A stretch of DNA of 64,000 nt. Origin: an uncultured Desulfatitalea sp. (GTDB lineage: Bacteria; Desulfobacterota; Desulfobacteria; Desulfobacterales; Desulfosarcinaceae). Below the pieces are notes generated by a model. The model made no database searches, was not told the origin of the DNA, and worked only from the letters and a program-made list of their open reading frames with translations. Within the stretch, counting starts at the first letter, position 1. The number at the start of each line of letters is the position of its first letter. Made by a program: the position numbers and the translations under genes. The stretch covers positions 186,001-250,000 of the forward strand of contig CALMNL010000004.1 of assembly GCA_937868765.1 (NCBI GenBank), written 5' to 3'. Positions 26,301 through 34,507 of the stretch are shown here, piece after piece.

Positions 26301-28378
26301 TCCTGGCCGATCCCGACCGCGGTCTGGCTTTCGGGCAGCTGGCCCTCGATCTGACCCAGCGGCTCCAGGCCAAAACCGTCGAAGGCCGGGTGCGCCATGT
26401 CTACAACGCCCTGGTGCGCCACTGGAAGGAACCGATCCGCAACAGCCTCGACCCCTTGCACGAGGCCTTCCGGCTCTGCCTGGAACAGGGCGATTTCGAA
26501 TATGCGGCCCATGCGGTATGCGTCCGCCTGGCCTATGCCTACGAATGCGGCCAGGACCTCAAGCACTTGTATGGCGAACTGACCGAATACCGGGCCATCA
26601 TGAAGCCGCTCAAGCAGGGGCCGCGGGTCTATTACCTGGATTCGATCCTGCAGCGGATCGATTGCCTGATGGGCAATGCCGCCGACCCGGCCCACCTCAA
26701 GGGCCGGTACTACGACATCGACGAAATGGAGCCGATCAACGACAAATCCGGGGACAAGAGCCTGGTGCTCACCGACCGCATGGCCAATATGCTGCTCAGT
26801 TATCTGTTCGGCCATCACCGGGAGGCGTTGGCCCAGGCGGGCAGGAGAAACGCCGGCCTGGGCGGTGGGGCGCGCGGCATGTACTTTTCCGTGACCTATG
26901 TTTTACTGGACACCCTGATCCGATTGGCCAACGTGCCCGGCGCCGATAAGCGCAGCCGGCGGCGCCTGTTGCGCACCGCCGATTTCAACCGCCGCATGCT
27001 CAAACGCTGGGCCCGGATGAATCCGGCCAACGCCTTGAACAAACTGCGCCTGCTGGAGGCCGAACGCAAACGGGTCACCGGCAAGCATTTCGAAGCCCAC
27101 ATGCTGTTCGACGAAGCCATCCGCCTGGCCCGGGGCCAGGGGTTCGTCCACGAGGAGGCCCTGGCCTACGAGCTGTGCGGCGCCATGCATGCCCAGGCCG
27201 GTCGCATGACCCTGGCCGACGCCTATCTGGCCAAGGCGCGCGATCTCTACCGCAGCTGGGGCGCCCAGGCCAAGGTGGAAGATTTGAAGCGCCGCTATCC
27301 CCAGCTCATCGAAAGACTGCACCGCAAAAGCGACAAGACCACCTCCCTGGCGGCGCCCATGGCCAGCGTCGACATCGGTTCACTGATCAAGGCGCTCAAG
27401 GCCATCGCCGAGGAGAAAATCCACAGCCGCATGGTACAGACCATCATCGCCACGGCTTTAGAGTTCGCCGGCGCCCAGCAGGGCCGGCTTCTGCTGCGCA
27501 ACCCCGCGGGGGGGCTGTACATCGAGGCCGAGGCCTCGGTGGACGGCGCAGAGCCGCGCATCCTGCAATCCATCCCGCTGACAGCCGATAAATTGCCCCT
27601 GGCGATTGTCAACTTCGTGGCCCGCACCCGGACCAGCATCGTCATCCATGACGCCCAGCGGCCCGGCGAGCAGCTGCCGGGACTCAATCAGGACCCCTAC
27701 ATCCAGACCCACGGCGTCCGATCCGCCTTGTGCCTGCCGATCCTGGCCGGGAACAGGGACCAGAGCGATCTGATCGGAATTCTCTACCTGGAGAACAACC
27801 GGATCAGCGGCACCTTCACCCAGGAGCGTTTCGACACCCTGGAACTCATCTGCCTCTCGGCCGCCGGACGGCTGGAACTGTCGCGCAAGGCGGTCATCGA
27901 CGGTCTCACCGAATTGTTCAACCACGATTACTTCCAGAACATGCTCGGCCAGGAGTTCGCCACCTCCCGGCGCCACGGCCGGGACCTGGCGCTGATTCTC
28001 ATCGACATCGATCACTTCAAGCGCTTCAACGACACCTGGGGGCATCAGGTGGGCGACCAGGTGCTGCGCGAAGTGGCCCAGATGATCAAAGCCGCCTGCC
28101 GCAGCGGCGACACGGTGGCCCGTTACGGCGGCGAAGAGATGGCCGTGATCCTGCCCATGTCCGGCGCCGAACACGCCAAAATCGTGGGCGAACGCATCCG
28201 GACCTCGGTGGAGGCCCATCGGGTTCTGCACAACGGCGAAGCGCTGCAGGTGACCATCAGTCTCGGCCTGGCTTTGCTCGACGACAAGAGCCGCGACAAG
28301 GACGCCCTCATCCGCCTGGCCGATTCGGCCCTCTACCGCTCCAAGGCCGAAGGCCGCAACCGGCTCACGGTGGCCTGA
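23390..28378 (+). CDS. Giant Ser/Thr kinase-AAA ATPase-GAF-GGDEF signalling protein
   Basis: A 1662-residue multidomain protein. An N-terminal Hanks-type kinase (about 15-285) has Lys48, HKDINPSN with catalytic Asp140, and the IIDFG loop with Asp159. A large AAA ATPase follows, with Walker A SGYSGIGKT (about 338-347) and Walker B AIFLDDLQWVD (about 465). A long TPR-like helical region (about 700-1310), a GAF domain (about 1337-1490) and a GGDEF domain (about 1504-1660) with RYGGEEM near 1580 complete it. GGEEM is a functional variant of the diguanylate cyclase motif. Related kinase-ATPase-GAF proteins usually end in a histidine kinase; here the output seems to be cyclic-di-GMP synthesis. There is no transmembrane segment. 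GGAAGG precedes the start. Confidence 0.88.
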   Translation: MIAGTAVDEAVARDSFPGYEVDAVVFYGDPSRIFRARRRSNGMPVMLKTLRDERIAREAAALLKHEFEVARRLNVSNVIRVFALERYNNLPVIELEDFGGDSLDNIGRLRRFGIEELLGIAIQLCQGLSEIHAANIIHKDINPSNIVYNPSTGVAKIIDFGISTCLTREQAALASPEVFEGSLPYISPEQTGRMNRSIDYRTDFYSLGVTLYELLTGRPLFIVSEPIEWFHCHIAKQPVPPEQIDPAIPGPVSDIVMKLLAKTAEDRYQSAHGIQHDLRRCLDAWRKTGTIQRFQLAGQDLSERFQIPQRLYGRESEVAQLLMNFERVGRGGSKMILVSGYSGIGKTCLIKEIYKPITERRGHFVAGKFDQLHRNMPYSALAAALRDLVRQLLTESEERLAAWRDRIIEAVGANGQLMVDLIRELTLIIGPQPSLPQLPPLEAEHRFHRVFLRFIQVFCRSEHPLAIFLDDLQWVDNASMRLLDLLHSGASGIRHLLLIGAYRDNEVQAGHPVALWLKEIRTQERPPDEIRLRPLSIEHLTSMLADTFGVDRTGVESLAEVVDQKTAGNPFFTEEFLKAMHQQGLIAFSRTLNRWTWDVAGIRSQKITDNVVDLMTIKLQRLASQTRKLLELGACIGFRFPLRELAVVSEEKPTLVALRLRPAIDEGLIAPIGDAYQLIELEQTPELGDVTVEFAFAHDRIHQAAYALLDHAGRRETHLKIGRLLWQCLPEPRQNEHLFEIANHMDLGLELIDDPGERVALSRLNLAAGRRAKSANAYSQALAYFQMAMALLDDDDWKTDYQLVLEIHAEAAEAAYLAGAYEVMDELIDTGLTRARELLDKIKFYLVQISACMARGRLLEAIDLAKPVMAQLGHPYPARPTKRHILAKLIQLKWCLRNKRMDDLRNLPEMTDPRHRAAMSIGARIGGAAMFAQSGLLPLLILQGAKISVEQGHAPESLTTYAALGMIFAEVLADPDRGLAFGQLALDLTQRLQAKTVEGRVRHVYNALVRHWKEPIRNSLDPLHEAFRLCLEQGDFEYAAHAVCVRLAYAYECGQDLKHLYGELTEYRAIMKPLKQGPRVYYLDSILQRIDCLMGNAADPAHLKGRYYDIDEMEPINDKSGDKSLVLTDRMANMLLSYLFGHHREALAQAGRRNAGLGGGARGMYFSVTYVLLDTLIRLANVPGADKRSRRRLLRTADFNRRMLKRWARMNPANALNKLRLLEAERKRVTGKHFEAHMLFDEAIRLARGQGFVHEEALAYELCGAMHAQAGRMTLADAYLAKARDLYRSWGAQAKVEDLKRRYPQLIERLHRKSDKTTSLAAPMASVDIGSLIKALKAIAEEKIHSRMVQTIIATALEFAGAQQGRLLLRNPAGGLYIEAEASVDGAEPRILQSIPLTADKLPLAIVNFVARTRTSIVIHDAQRPGEQLPGLNQDPYIQTHGVRSALCLPILAGNRDQSDLIGILYLENNRISGTFTQERFDTLELICLSAAGRLELSRKAVIDGLTELFNHDYFQNMLGQEFATSRRHGRDLALILIDIDHFKRFNDTWGHQVGDQVLREVAQMIKAACRSGDTVARYGGEEMAVILPMSGAEHAKIVGERIRTSVEAHRVLHNGEALQVTISLGLALLDDKSRDKDALIRLADSALYRSKAEGRNRLTVA

Positions 28379-28412
28379 CCCGATCCCCGAGAAGGCCATC
28401 GGGCCGGCAGTA

Positions 28413-30278
28413 CTACTCTGCGATCAGGCCGATGAAGCAACCGCCACCGCCGCCGCCCCCACCACCCGAGCTGTTGGAGAGATCCGCGTGGGTGTTGTCT
28501 TCTTCGAAGTTCAAGGCCTTGAGGGCATTGAGGCGGCCGCCGGTGACGGAAGTGCCGGCCAGGGCCGCCACCACGTCCACGGTGTCCAGAATGGCGTTCT
28601 TCAAAGAAAGGGGCGTCATCTGCGGGTAGCGCGCCTGAACCAGGGCGGCCACGCCGGAGACAAAAGGCGCGGCCATGGAAGTGCCGCTCATGTACGCGTA
28701 GGTCCCTTCAGCGGAGACGGCGCTGACGGTCACATTGTCGATGCAAAAACCCGGGAGCGCATTGCTGCTGTTGCTGATGAAATGAAAACGAAGATAAAGC
28801 CGGGCGGCGCGGTCCCAGGTGCCCAGGTCCGACATGACCTCGGTCCAGTAGGGATAGTTGCCGCTCAAGCCGCCATATTTGATGGCGTCTCCCACCTTGA
28901 GCGGCAGATTGGACCAGGCTGCGCCATCTGCAGAGACCTCCACGTAGAGGGAGTCCCGAAAGGCTTCGGTGGCCCCCCTGATCTGGAAAGTCAGCTGGCA
29001 GGCCGATGCGGTGCTCAGGTCCAAGGCAGGGGTCATCGCCCAGTTGTCGGCATAGTCGGCGTAGGTCGGGTCCGCGGTCAGGGCCAGGACCTTGTTGGTC
29101 CCGCTGTCAGGAGCCGGCCGCACCGTCCAGTTGTCGGGGGTCCCGCCCGTAGTCCAGCCGTCGAGCGGCGAGACGCTGAAATTTTCCGCCAGCAGATCCT
29201 GCCAACTGATGCTCAGGCTGTAGATATGTGCCCCCGGAGCGGCCAGGTGCACCGTTTGCCGACCGTAGTTGGAAAACCAGGCCGGTTCGTCGGACTGGTC
29301 GCTGGCGGTGACGGAGATGACGTTTTCCAGGGCGAAGCCGGCCGGGTAGAACCCGTGACGGTCGGTGTCGACCCCGTTGTTGCCGGCGGCACACACGAAA
29401 AGGGCCTGGGCGTCGGCCATGGCATGATAGAGCGAGGCGCTGTAGCCGCCGCTGCCCCAAGAGCAATTGATGATCTGCGCCCCGTTGGCCAGGGCGTATT
29501 CGATGGCCGCCACGGCATCGGCCACCGTGCCGGTATCGAAACCGTCCATGAAGCGCACCGGCATGACCCGCACCTGGCGCGCGACGCCGCTGACGCCCTG
29601 GCCATTGTCCGCCCGGGCGGCGATGATGCCGGCCACATGGGTGCCATGCCCGCTGCCATCCTGGGGATCGTTGTCGTCGTCCGCAAAATCCCACCCCTGG
29701 CGATCATCCACGAATCCATTGCCGTCGTCGTCCAGGCCGTTCTCCGCCACTTCACCGGCGTTGACCCACAGATTGGCCGCCAGGTCGGGATGGGTCAGAT
29801 GGCAGCCCGTATCCACCACGGCCACCACCACCGATCCCGGACCGGTGGGCAATTGCCAGGCTTCGAGGGCGTGGATATCAGCCCCGGCCGTGCCGGTAGT
29901 GCCGCTCACAAGCTGGCCGGTATTGGACAGGCCCCACTGCTGATCGAAGTAAGGGTCGTTGGGCACGCTCTGGGGATAAAGCAAGTAATTGGGTTCGACG
30001 AAATCCACCCCGGGGTCGCGGCCGTAAAGGTCCAGGGCCTCTGGAACACTCATCTCTTCGGGCAACGCCAATTGCACCACGCGCCCCTTGGCCAGGGTGC
30101 GCACGGCCCGGCCGCCTTTATATTGCGCGGCGCGGGTCAAGGCCGCGGCGCGGGTTTCGGACTTGAAACGAACCAGCACCTCACCGGGTTTGTAGGCCGG
30201 CGCCTGGGCCTCGGCAGCCACAGACAGATGCAGAAAAAAGGAAAGGGCGGCAAGCGCATGGAAAGCGAAGCGGTGCAT
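28413..30278 (-). CDS. Secreted subtilisin-like serine protease with shortened CFI-box C-terminus
   Basis: A 621-residue S8 peptidase. A signal peptide (1 to about 24) and an inhibitor-I9-like propeptide (about 28-100) precede the catalytic domain. Asp156 lies in VVAVVDTG, His211 in GSGHGTHVAG, an oxyanion Asn in CAAGNNG, and the catalytic Ser near 534 in YMSGTSMAAPF. A beta-sandwich-like insert (about 370-510) lies between the Asn and the Ser. The protein ends SNSS, nine glycines and CFIGLIAE, which resembles the start of the CFI-box C-terminal motif but stops after eight residues. It should be exported and perhaps processed or anchored at the cysteine. It is divergent from the regulator gene. 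Confidence 0.9.
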   Translation of the reverse strand: MHRFAFHALAALSFFLHLSVAAEAQAPAYKPGEVLVRFKSETRAAALTRAAQYKGGRAVRTLAKGRVVQLALPEEMSVPEALDLYGRDPGVDFVEPNYLLYPQSVPNDPYFDQQWGLSNTGQLVSGTTGTAGADIHALEAWQLPTGPGSVVVAVVDTGCHLTHPDLAANLWVNAGEVAENGLDDDGNGFVDDRQGWDFADDDNDPQDGSGHGTHVAGIIAARADNGQGVSGVARQVRVMPVRFMDGFDTGTVADAVAAIEYALANGAQIINCSWGSGGYSASLYHAMADAQALFVCAAGNNGVDTDRHGFYPAGFALENVISVTASDQSDEPAWFSNYGRQTVHLAAPGAHIYSLSISWQDLLAENFSVSPLDGWTTGGTPDNWTVRPAPDSGTNKVLALTADPTYADYADNWAMTPALDLSTASACQLTFQIRGATEAFRDSLYVEVSADGAAWSNLPLKVGDAIKYGGLSGNYPYWTEVMSDLGTWDRAARLYLRFHFISNSSNALPGFCIDNVTVSAVSAEGTYAYMSGTSMAAPFVSGVAALVQARYPQMTPLSLKNAILDTVDVVAALAGTSVTGGRLNALKALNFEEDNTHADLSNSSGGGGGGGGGCFIGLIAE

Positions 30279-30492
30279 GATCGGCGGTGGCTCCTTTGGC
30301 GAGTCGCTGAGACCCTTGATCCTGAATCCCGAACAACTCTGCTATCGGCGTTACCCGGCAAAACTTGATGGCGATGAGGGGGCATCCGGCGAACTCCTTG
30401 ACACCCTGCATTTTTCCCATATATGTTGCCATCGAACGGTCCATCATGCTTGTGAGCTTGTTTTTCACCGCCAAAACGACTGCAGGTTGGGC

Positions 30493-31920
30493 ATGGGCAA
30501 GGCGCTGATCATCGACAGCAACCAGGAATTGGTCACCTCCCTTTCCACCCTTCTCAGTTCCATAGGACACACCGTCTATACCGCGGCCGACCTGGCCCAG
30601 GGGTGGTCCCAGGCCCAGGCGCATGCGGTGGCAGCCGTCGTGCTGGCCTCCCGCCTGCCGGATGGGGACGGGCTGGCCCTGCTGTCCAAACTGACCCAAC
30701 TGCCCAGCCCGCCCGAAGTGGTGATCATAGACCCGGCGGGAGATCCGCAAAGCGCCGAATTTGCCCTGGGCAACGGGGTATGGGATTACCTGACGGACAC
30801 CCGGGAAGTGGAACCCGTCGCGCTGAGCGTCGACCAGGCCATGCAATACCTGGGGGAAAAGACGGCGGCGGTACCGCCGGTGAGTATCCCGCGCGAGCGG
30901 ATCATCGGTGCCGGACCAAAGATGAAGGCCTGCTTTGCCCTGATGGCCGAGGCGGTGACCAGCGACAGCCATGTGCTGATCGTCGGGGAACCCGGCACCG
31001 GCAAGGAACTCTTCGCCCGGGCGATCCACTCCAATGGCTCCCGGGCGCGGGTCCGATCGCTGGAACCCAAGCTGCGTGCCGCAGCCCGCAGGTCCGAGAA
31101 GAATTTCGTCATAGCCGACGGCGAGGCCCTGCCGGAAATCCTGGCGGACAGCGTCCTGTTCGGTCAAGCCAGCGAATCCTTCTGCGAGGCCGACAATGCC
31201 CGGAACAGCCTGATCGCCCAGGCCCAGGGCGGCACCCTCTTCGTGGATGAAATCAGCGAGCTGCCGCTGTCGACGCAGAAGGCCCTCGCGCAGACCGTCC
31301 AGGAGCGCTGCTGCCGGCCGCTGGGCAGCCGTAACGCCTACGAAAGCAATTTGCGCCTGATCGCCGCCACCAGCCGGGATCTGGAACAGCTGGTGTCCGA
31401 AGGCGGCTTCAGCGAGGAACTGCTCGGCGTGCTGCGCAGCTGTCTGACCATAGAACTGCCGCCGCTGCGCGAGCGCCCCGAAGACATTCAGGAACTGATC
31501 CGCCACCACACCCATCGATTGTGCAAAATCTACCATCTCGCGCCCAAGGCGTTCTCCGCGGAGCTGCTCGATACCCTGGGCGCTTACGCCTGGCCGGGGA
31601 ATGTACGCGAGCTGATCCAGGCCATCAACGCCATGCTGGCCATGGCCGGCGAGGAAACGACCCTGCATGCCAAGCACCTGCCGCCCCATTTGCGCATCGA
31701 GGTGGTGTGCCGCCACTTGCAGGAGCCTAAAGTCAACGTGATCCCCAAGCAGTCGGCAGCCGCCCTGCCCGATTTCAAAACCTTTCAGATGGAGGCCGAG
31801 CGCAGGTACCTGGAAGAATTGCTGGGGCTCACCGGCCGCAACGTGGCCCGTGCCTGCACCATTTCGGGAATCCCGCGGCCGCGACTTCACGAGATGATGG
31901 CCAAATACAATTTGAAATAG
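30493..31920 (+). CDS. Degenerate NtrC-like regulator (pseudo-receiver, AAA+, Fis HTH)
   Basis: A 475-residue protein with the layout of a sigma-54 enhancer-binding response regulator but two broken parts. In the receiver domain (about 1-115) the phosphoacceptor position in VVLASRLPDGDG is Ala52 instead of Asp. In the AAA+ domain (about 138-370), Walker A GEPGTGKE (165-172) and Walker B GTLFVDE (247-253) are intact, but the sigma-54-contacting GAFTGA loop is replaced by ESFCEA (228-233). A Fis-type HTH (GRNVARACTISGIPRPRLHEMM) ends it. It probably binds DNA and ATP but should not activate sigma-54 polymerase in the usual way. It is first in a three-gene plus-strand run. Confidence 0.85.
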   Translation: MGKALIIDSNQELVTSLSTLLSSIGHTVYTAADLAQGWSQAQAHAVAAVVLASRLPDGDGLALLSKLTQLPSPPEVVIIDPAGDPQSAEFALGNGVWDYLTDTREVEPVALSVDQAMQYLGEKTAAVPPVSIPRERIIGAGPKMKACFALMAEAVTSDSHVLIVGEPGTGKELFARAIHSNGSRARVRSLEPKLRAAARRSEKNFVIADGEALPEILADSVLFGQASESFCEADNARNSLIAQAQGGTLFVDEISELPLSTQKALAQTVQERCCRPLGSRNAYESNLRLIAATSRDLEQLVSEGGFSEELLGVLRSCLTIELPPLRERPEDIQELIRHHTHRLCKIYHLAPKAFSAELLDTLGAYAWPGNVRELIQAINAMLAMAGEETTLHAKHLPPHLRIEVVCRHLQEPKVNVIPKQSAAALPDFKTFQMEAERRYLEELLGLTGRNVARACTISGIPRPRLHEMMAKYNLK

Positions 31921-31976
31921 GCAGGTGGGTTCGAGGACCGCAAACAGATGACGGTCAGGCCGAGGAGACTTTCGCG

Positions 31977-32369
31977 ATGATCCTGTTCTATGCCGCCGAA
32001 AGAGATCGCGTCGTCACGACCCTGGAAAGCATCATGGCCCAGCGGATGCCCCAGCGGCACCTGGTGCACTGCCGTTCGCTCTCCCTGCTGGAGCAGCGCC
32101 TGCGCCGCCCGAGCCGCAATGTGGAAATCCTGCTGCTCTATATCGCCAGCGCCATCGAGATCCGTCATCTCTCGGCCATGCGGCTGCTGCTGGCCGACCT
32201 GCGCATGGTCATCGTCCTGCCCGACCACAACGCCGATATCATCGCCTGGGCCCACAAGCTGAGCCCCCGCTTCATCACCTATGCCGACGACGGCCTGGAG
32301 CAAGCCGGCGCCGTGCTGGAAAAAATGCTGTTGGCCCAGAAGGTGGTGTCGCTGCGCGCGGTTCGCTGA
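31977..32369 (+). CDS. Small receiver-like protein of unknown function
   Basis: A 130-residue protein, not assigned to a family. Its alternating strand-helix pattern (MILFYAAERDRV, VEILLLYIASA, LRMVIVLPDHNADI, PRFITYADDGL) suggests a receiver-like Rossmann fold, but the acidic pocket and phospho-Asp are not present. GAGGAG sits 9 bp before the ATG. It lies 56 bp after the degenerate NtrC-like gene and 12 bp before the secreted protein gene, so the three probably form one operon. It might interact with the upstream pseudo-receiver, but nothing in the sequence shows this directly. Confidence 0.65.
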   Translation: MILFYAAERDRVVTTLESIMAQRMPQRHLVHCRSLSLLEQRLRRPSRNVEILLLYIASAIEIRHLSAMRLLLADLRMVIVLPDHNADIIAWAHKLSPRFITYADDGLEQAGAVLEKMLLAQKVVSLRAVR

Positions 32370-32381
32370 AGGTGAGACAAC

Positions 32382-32873
32382 ATGAAATATCCGCCATCGA
32401 TACTTCTTTTACTTGTTGCGCTGTCGGCCGCCGGTCTGCTGCCGGCCCGGGCCAGTGGCCAGATCCGGCTGGAAACGGTGATCGAAATGGAGGTAGAGAC
32501 GGTCAATGGGGCCGGGCAAAAGGAAACCTACCGCATCCCCGTGGACAGGGCCGCTCCCGGCTCCCGACTGATTTACTCCATCCACTATAAAAATGAAAGC
32601 CCGGAGCCGGCGGCCAACGCGGTGATCACCACTCCCCTGCCCGCCAATATTCTTTACCAGGAGGGTTCGGCCCAGGGAGGAGACGCCCGCATATCCTTCT
32701 CCGTCGACGGCGGGCGCACCTATCACCCACCCGCGCAACTTTTCATCACCGACCCTTCCGGACGTCGGTTTCCGGCCCAGCCCAAAGACTATACCCACAT
32801 CCGCTGGACCTTCGATACCCCCCTGGCCCCGGGAGCCACAGGGATTGTGAGCTACCGGGCGATATTGAAGTAA
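32382..32873 (+). CDS. Secreted DUF11-like repeat protein
   Basis: A 163-residue exported protein with a signal peptide (cleavage near ARASG, about residue 25) and one beta-sandwich domain. The domain has the DUF11/conserved-repeat pattern: PGSRLIYSIHYKNESPEPAANAVITTPLPAN, then SFSVDGGRTY and a final GIVSYRAILK strand. Such domains occur in cell-surface and adhesive proteins. There is no anchor or C-terminal sorting tail, so it is likely periplasmic or released. It follows the 130-residue gene by 12 bp. Together with the divergent protease, this locus looks devoted to a surface function. Confidence 0.72.
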   Translation: MKYPPSILLLLVALSAAGLLPARASGQIRLETVIEMEVETVNGAGQKETYRIPVDRAAPGSRLIYSIHYKNESPEPAANAVITTPLPANILYQEGSAQGGDARISFSVDGGRTYHPPAQLFITDPSGRRFPAQPKDYTHIRWTFDTPLAPGATGIVSYRAILK

Positions 32874-33049
32874 CCCTCCACCGGCGGCACATCGCCGCCT
32901 GTCTGCTTGGTGTGCCGAAAGGGATGAGATATTTTCGTCGAGTTCAAGGCCTACGGGAATTTCAACCGCAGGAATATAGAGACATATTTCGAGAATTAAA
33001 ATTCCCCCCAACACCGAAATCGGCGATTATAACCATTCCAGGAGGGACA

Positions 33050-33844
33050 CTACTTTGCCACCCGGTATTGGGCGATCTGGCGGGAGATGGCGATCAATTC
33101 ACCCGTCTCATCCCAGATCTGGCCATCTTCTTCCATCAACCCGCAGGTAATAAAGCGCGTGCGGAAGATGCATTTGAGCCACTGGCTGGCGGGCTTTTTA
33201 CGGATATTGACCGACATTTCGATGGTGGGCACCCAGGCGGCGAGCCCCTGGGTGACGTAAACCGGCGGCGGAAAGCAATCGGCGATGAGAAGCAGGGCCA
33301 CTGCATCGTAGGGCCGGTCGTACTTGAACCGGGCCCATCCTTTGTGCTCCGACTTTTCCGCCAGCCGCCCGTGCATCCAACCGGTGCATGCCGGGTCCAA
33401 ACGCACATCCATATGATCGAACAGGGTAAACCCCGGCATCGGGGGAATCGGCAGGCACTCCGTAAGGGGTGCCACGGCCGGTGCTTGTTCTTCCCGGCGA
33501 TCCAGAGCGCAGGCCATTTCCTCCTTGACGAAAGTGCCCCATGACCGGAGCCGTTCACGTTCTCCCTGGTAAAGGTGCGCCTCCAGGCGCTCGAACTGGG
33601 AGGATGCGGCGATCTTCTCCAATTTCACCTGCCCTTCGGCCGGATCGCACCGGGAGATGAAGGTCGTGGTGACGATGGCGATGGATTTCTTCTCGCTGGC
33701 CTGCAGCATGGCGTTGGCCATGAGGGCCATCAGATACCCGCCGTTGGGCAGGCCGTTGATGGACCAGTTGGGGGTGACACGCACTTTTAGGGTGGCGGCA
33801 TCTCCCAGGAATCGGTTGGCGATGTCTTCATCGAAGCGATGCAT
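33050..33844 (-). CDS. Double-hotdog acyl-CoA thioesterase family protein
   Basis: A 264-residue protein of the TesB-like double-hotdog thioesterase family (4HBT_3). The N-terminal hotdog carries PNWSINGLPNGGYLMALMANAM, and a second domain includes CTGWMHGRLAEK, LLLIADCFPPPVY and PTIEMSVNIRK. The start at 33844 (MHRFDEDI) agrees with family N-termini; upstream GTG codons in the frame seem less likely. It acts on acyl-CoA in the cytoplasm, but its chain specificity is unknown. It is convergent with the DUF11-like gene across a 176-bp gap in which nothing clear was seen beyond a small GGCGG/CCGCC hairpin near 32,884. Confidence 0.82.
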   Translation of the reverse strand: MHRFDEDIANRFLGDAATLKVRVTPNWSINGLPNGGYLMALMANAMLQASEKKSIAIVTTTFISRCDPAEGQVKLEKIAASSQFERLEAHLYQGERERLRSWGTFVKEEMACALDRREEQAPAVAPLTECLPIPPMPGFTLFDHMDVRLDPACTGWMHGRLAEKSEHKGWARFKYDRPYDAVALLLIADCFPPPVYVTQGLAAWVPTIEMSVNIRKKPASQWLKCIFRTRFITCGLMEEDGQIWDETGELIAISRQIAQYRVAK

Positions 33845-34007
33845 TGGGCGGTTCTCTCTTTGACTGTTGAGCACGGTCTTGGTTGCTTCAACGGGGCACT
33901 TTAATTGGCAGCGCCACGGGTGTCAAGGCGTGCAGTTGCCATCTCGGCCCTGAAAAGGTAAAAGGCATTTTAATCTCGGTTCTTTAATCTCTGACCAAGG
34001 AGCGAAT

Positions 34008-34331
34008 ATGTATTCACCCAGCGGCGCCGGTCCCCGGCGAACGGTATTGGACGGCATCGACATGACGCCCCTGGCCTGGGGGGCCAAAACCATTCTGGTG
34101 CGCTTCGATCTTCAGGCGGGCAGCGCCATCCCATCCCATCACCATCCCCATGAGCAGACTGGTTTCCTGGTTTCGGGGCGGCTGCGCCTGACCATCGGTG
34201 CAGAAACCGTGGAGGCCGCGGCCGGGGCCAGTTGGAGCATACCCGCCGACGTGCCCCATGCGGCCGAAGCGCTCGAGCCGTGCGTGGCCGTGGAGGTGTT
34301 TACGCCCGTCCGAGAAGATTATTTGCCTTGA
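34008..34331 (+). CDS. Cupin-domain protein
   Basis: A 107-residue single-domain cupin. Motif 1 is the HHHPHEQTGFLVSGRL stretch (metal-binding His, His, Glu) and motif 2 is IPADVPHAAEAL (His). A metal ion is therefore likely. AAGGAG precedes the ATG. Such small cupins may be sensors, isomerases or dioxygenase-like; nothing here decides between them. It is monocistronic, divergent from the thioesterase gene, and followed by the sigma-54 promoter region. Confidence 0.82.
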   Translation: MYSPSGAGPRRTVLDGIDMTPLAWGAKTILVRFDLQAGSAIPSHHHPHEQTGFLVSGRLRLTIGAETVEAAAGASWSIPADVPHAAEALEPCVAVEVFTPVREDYLP

Positions 34332-34482
34332 CCGGTTCCGGATGGACTCATGAGAGCCTGGTTGGGTGCACGGTCGGTGGTGCGCAATTTTCGTACCCGC
34401 GGTGGGATCAATTGGGCCTCCGGAATGTTTCCCTAAAAACCGCTTAAAACCATTTTCATAGTGATTTCAAACATTTTTATTT

Positions 34483-34498
34483 TGGCACACGCCTTGCT
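34483..34498 (+). promoter_or_regulatory. Sigma-54 (-24/-12) promoter
   Basis: TGGCAC-ACGCC-TTGCT matches the RpoN consensus with the required 10 bp between the GG and GC elements, and a T-rich stretch lies just upstream. Transcription would begin near 34508 and run right, into a stretch with no convincing gene. The nearest gene ahead on the plus strand starts beyond 42 kb. Confidence 0.7.
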
Positions 34499-34507
34499 CC
34501 TATGAAC

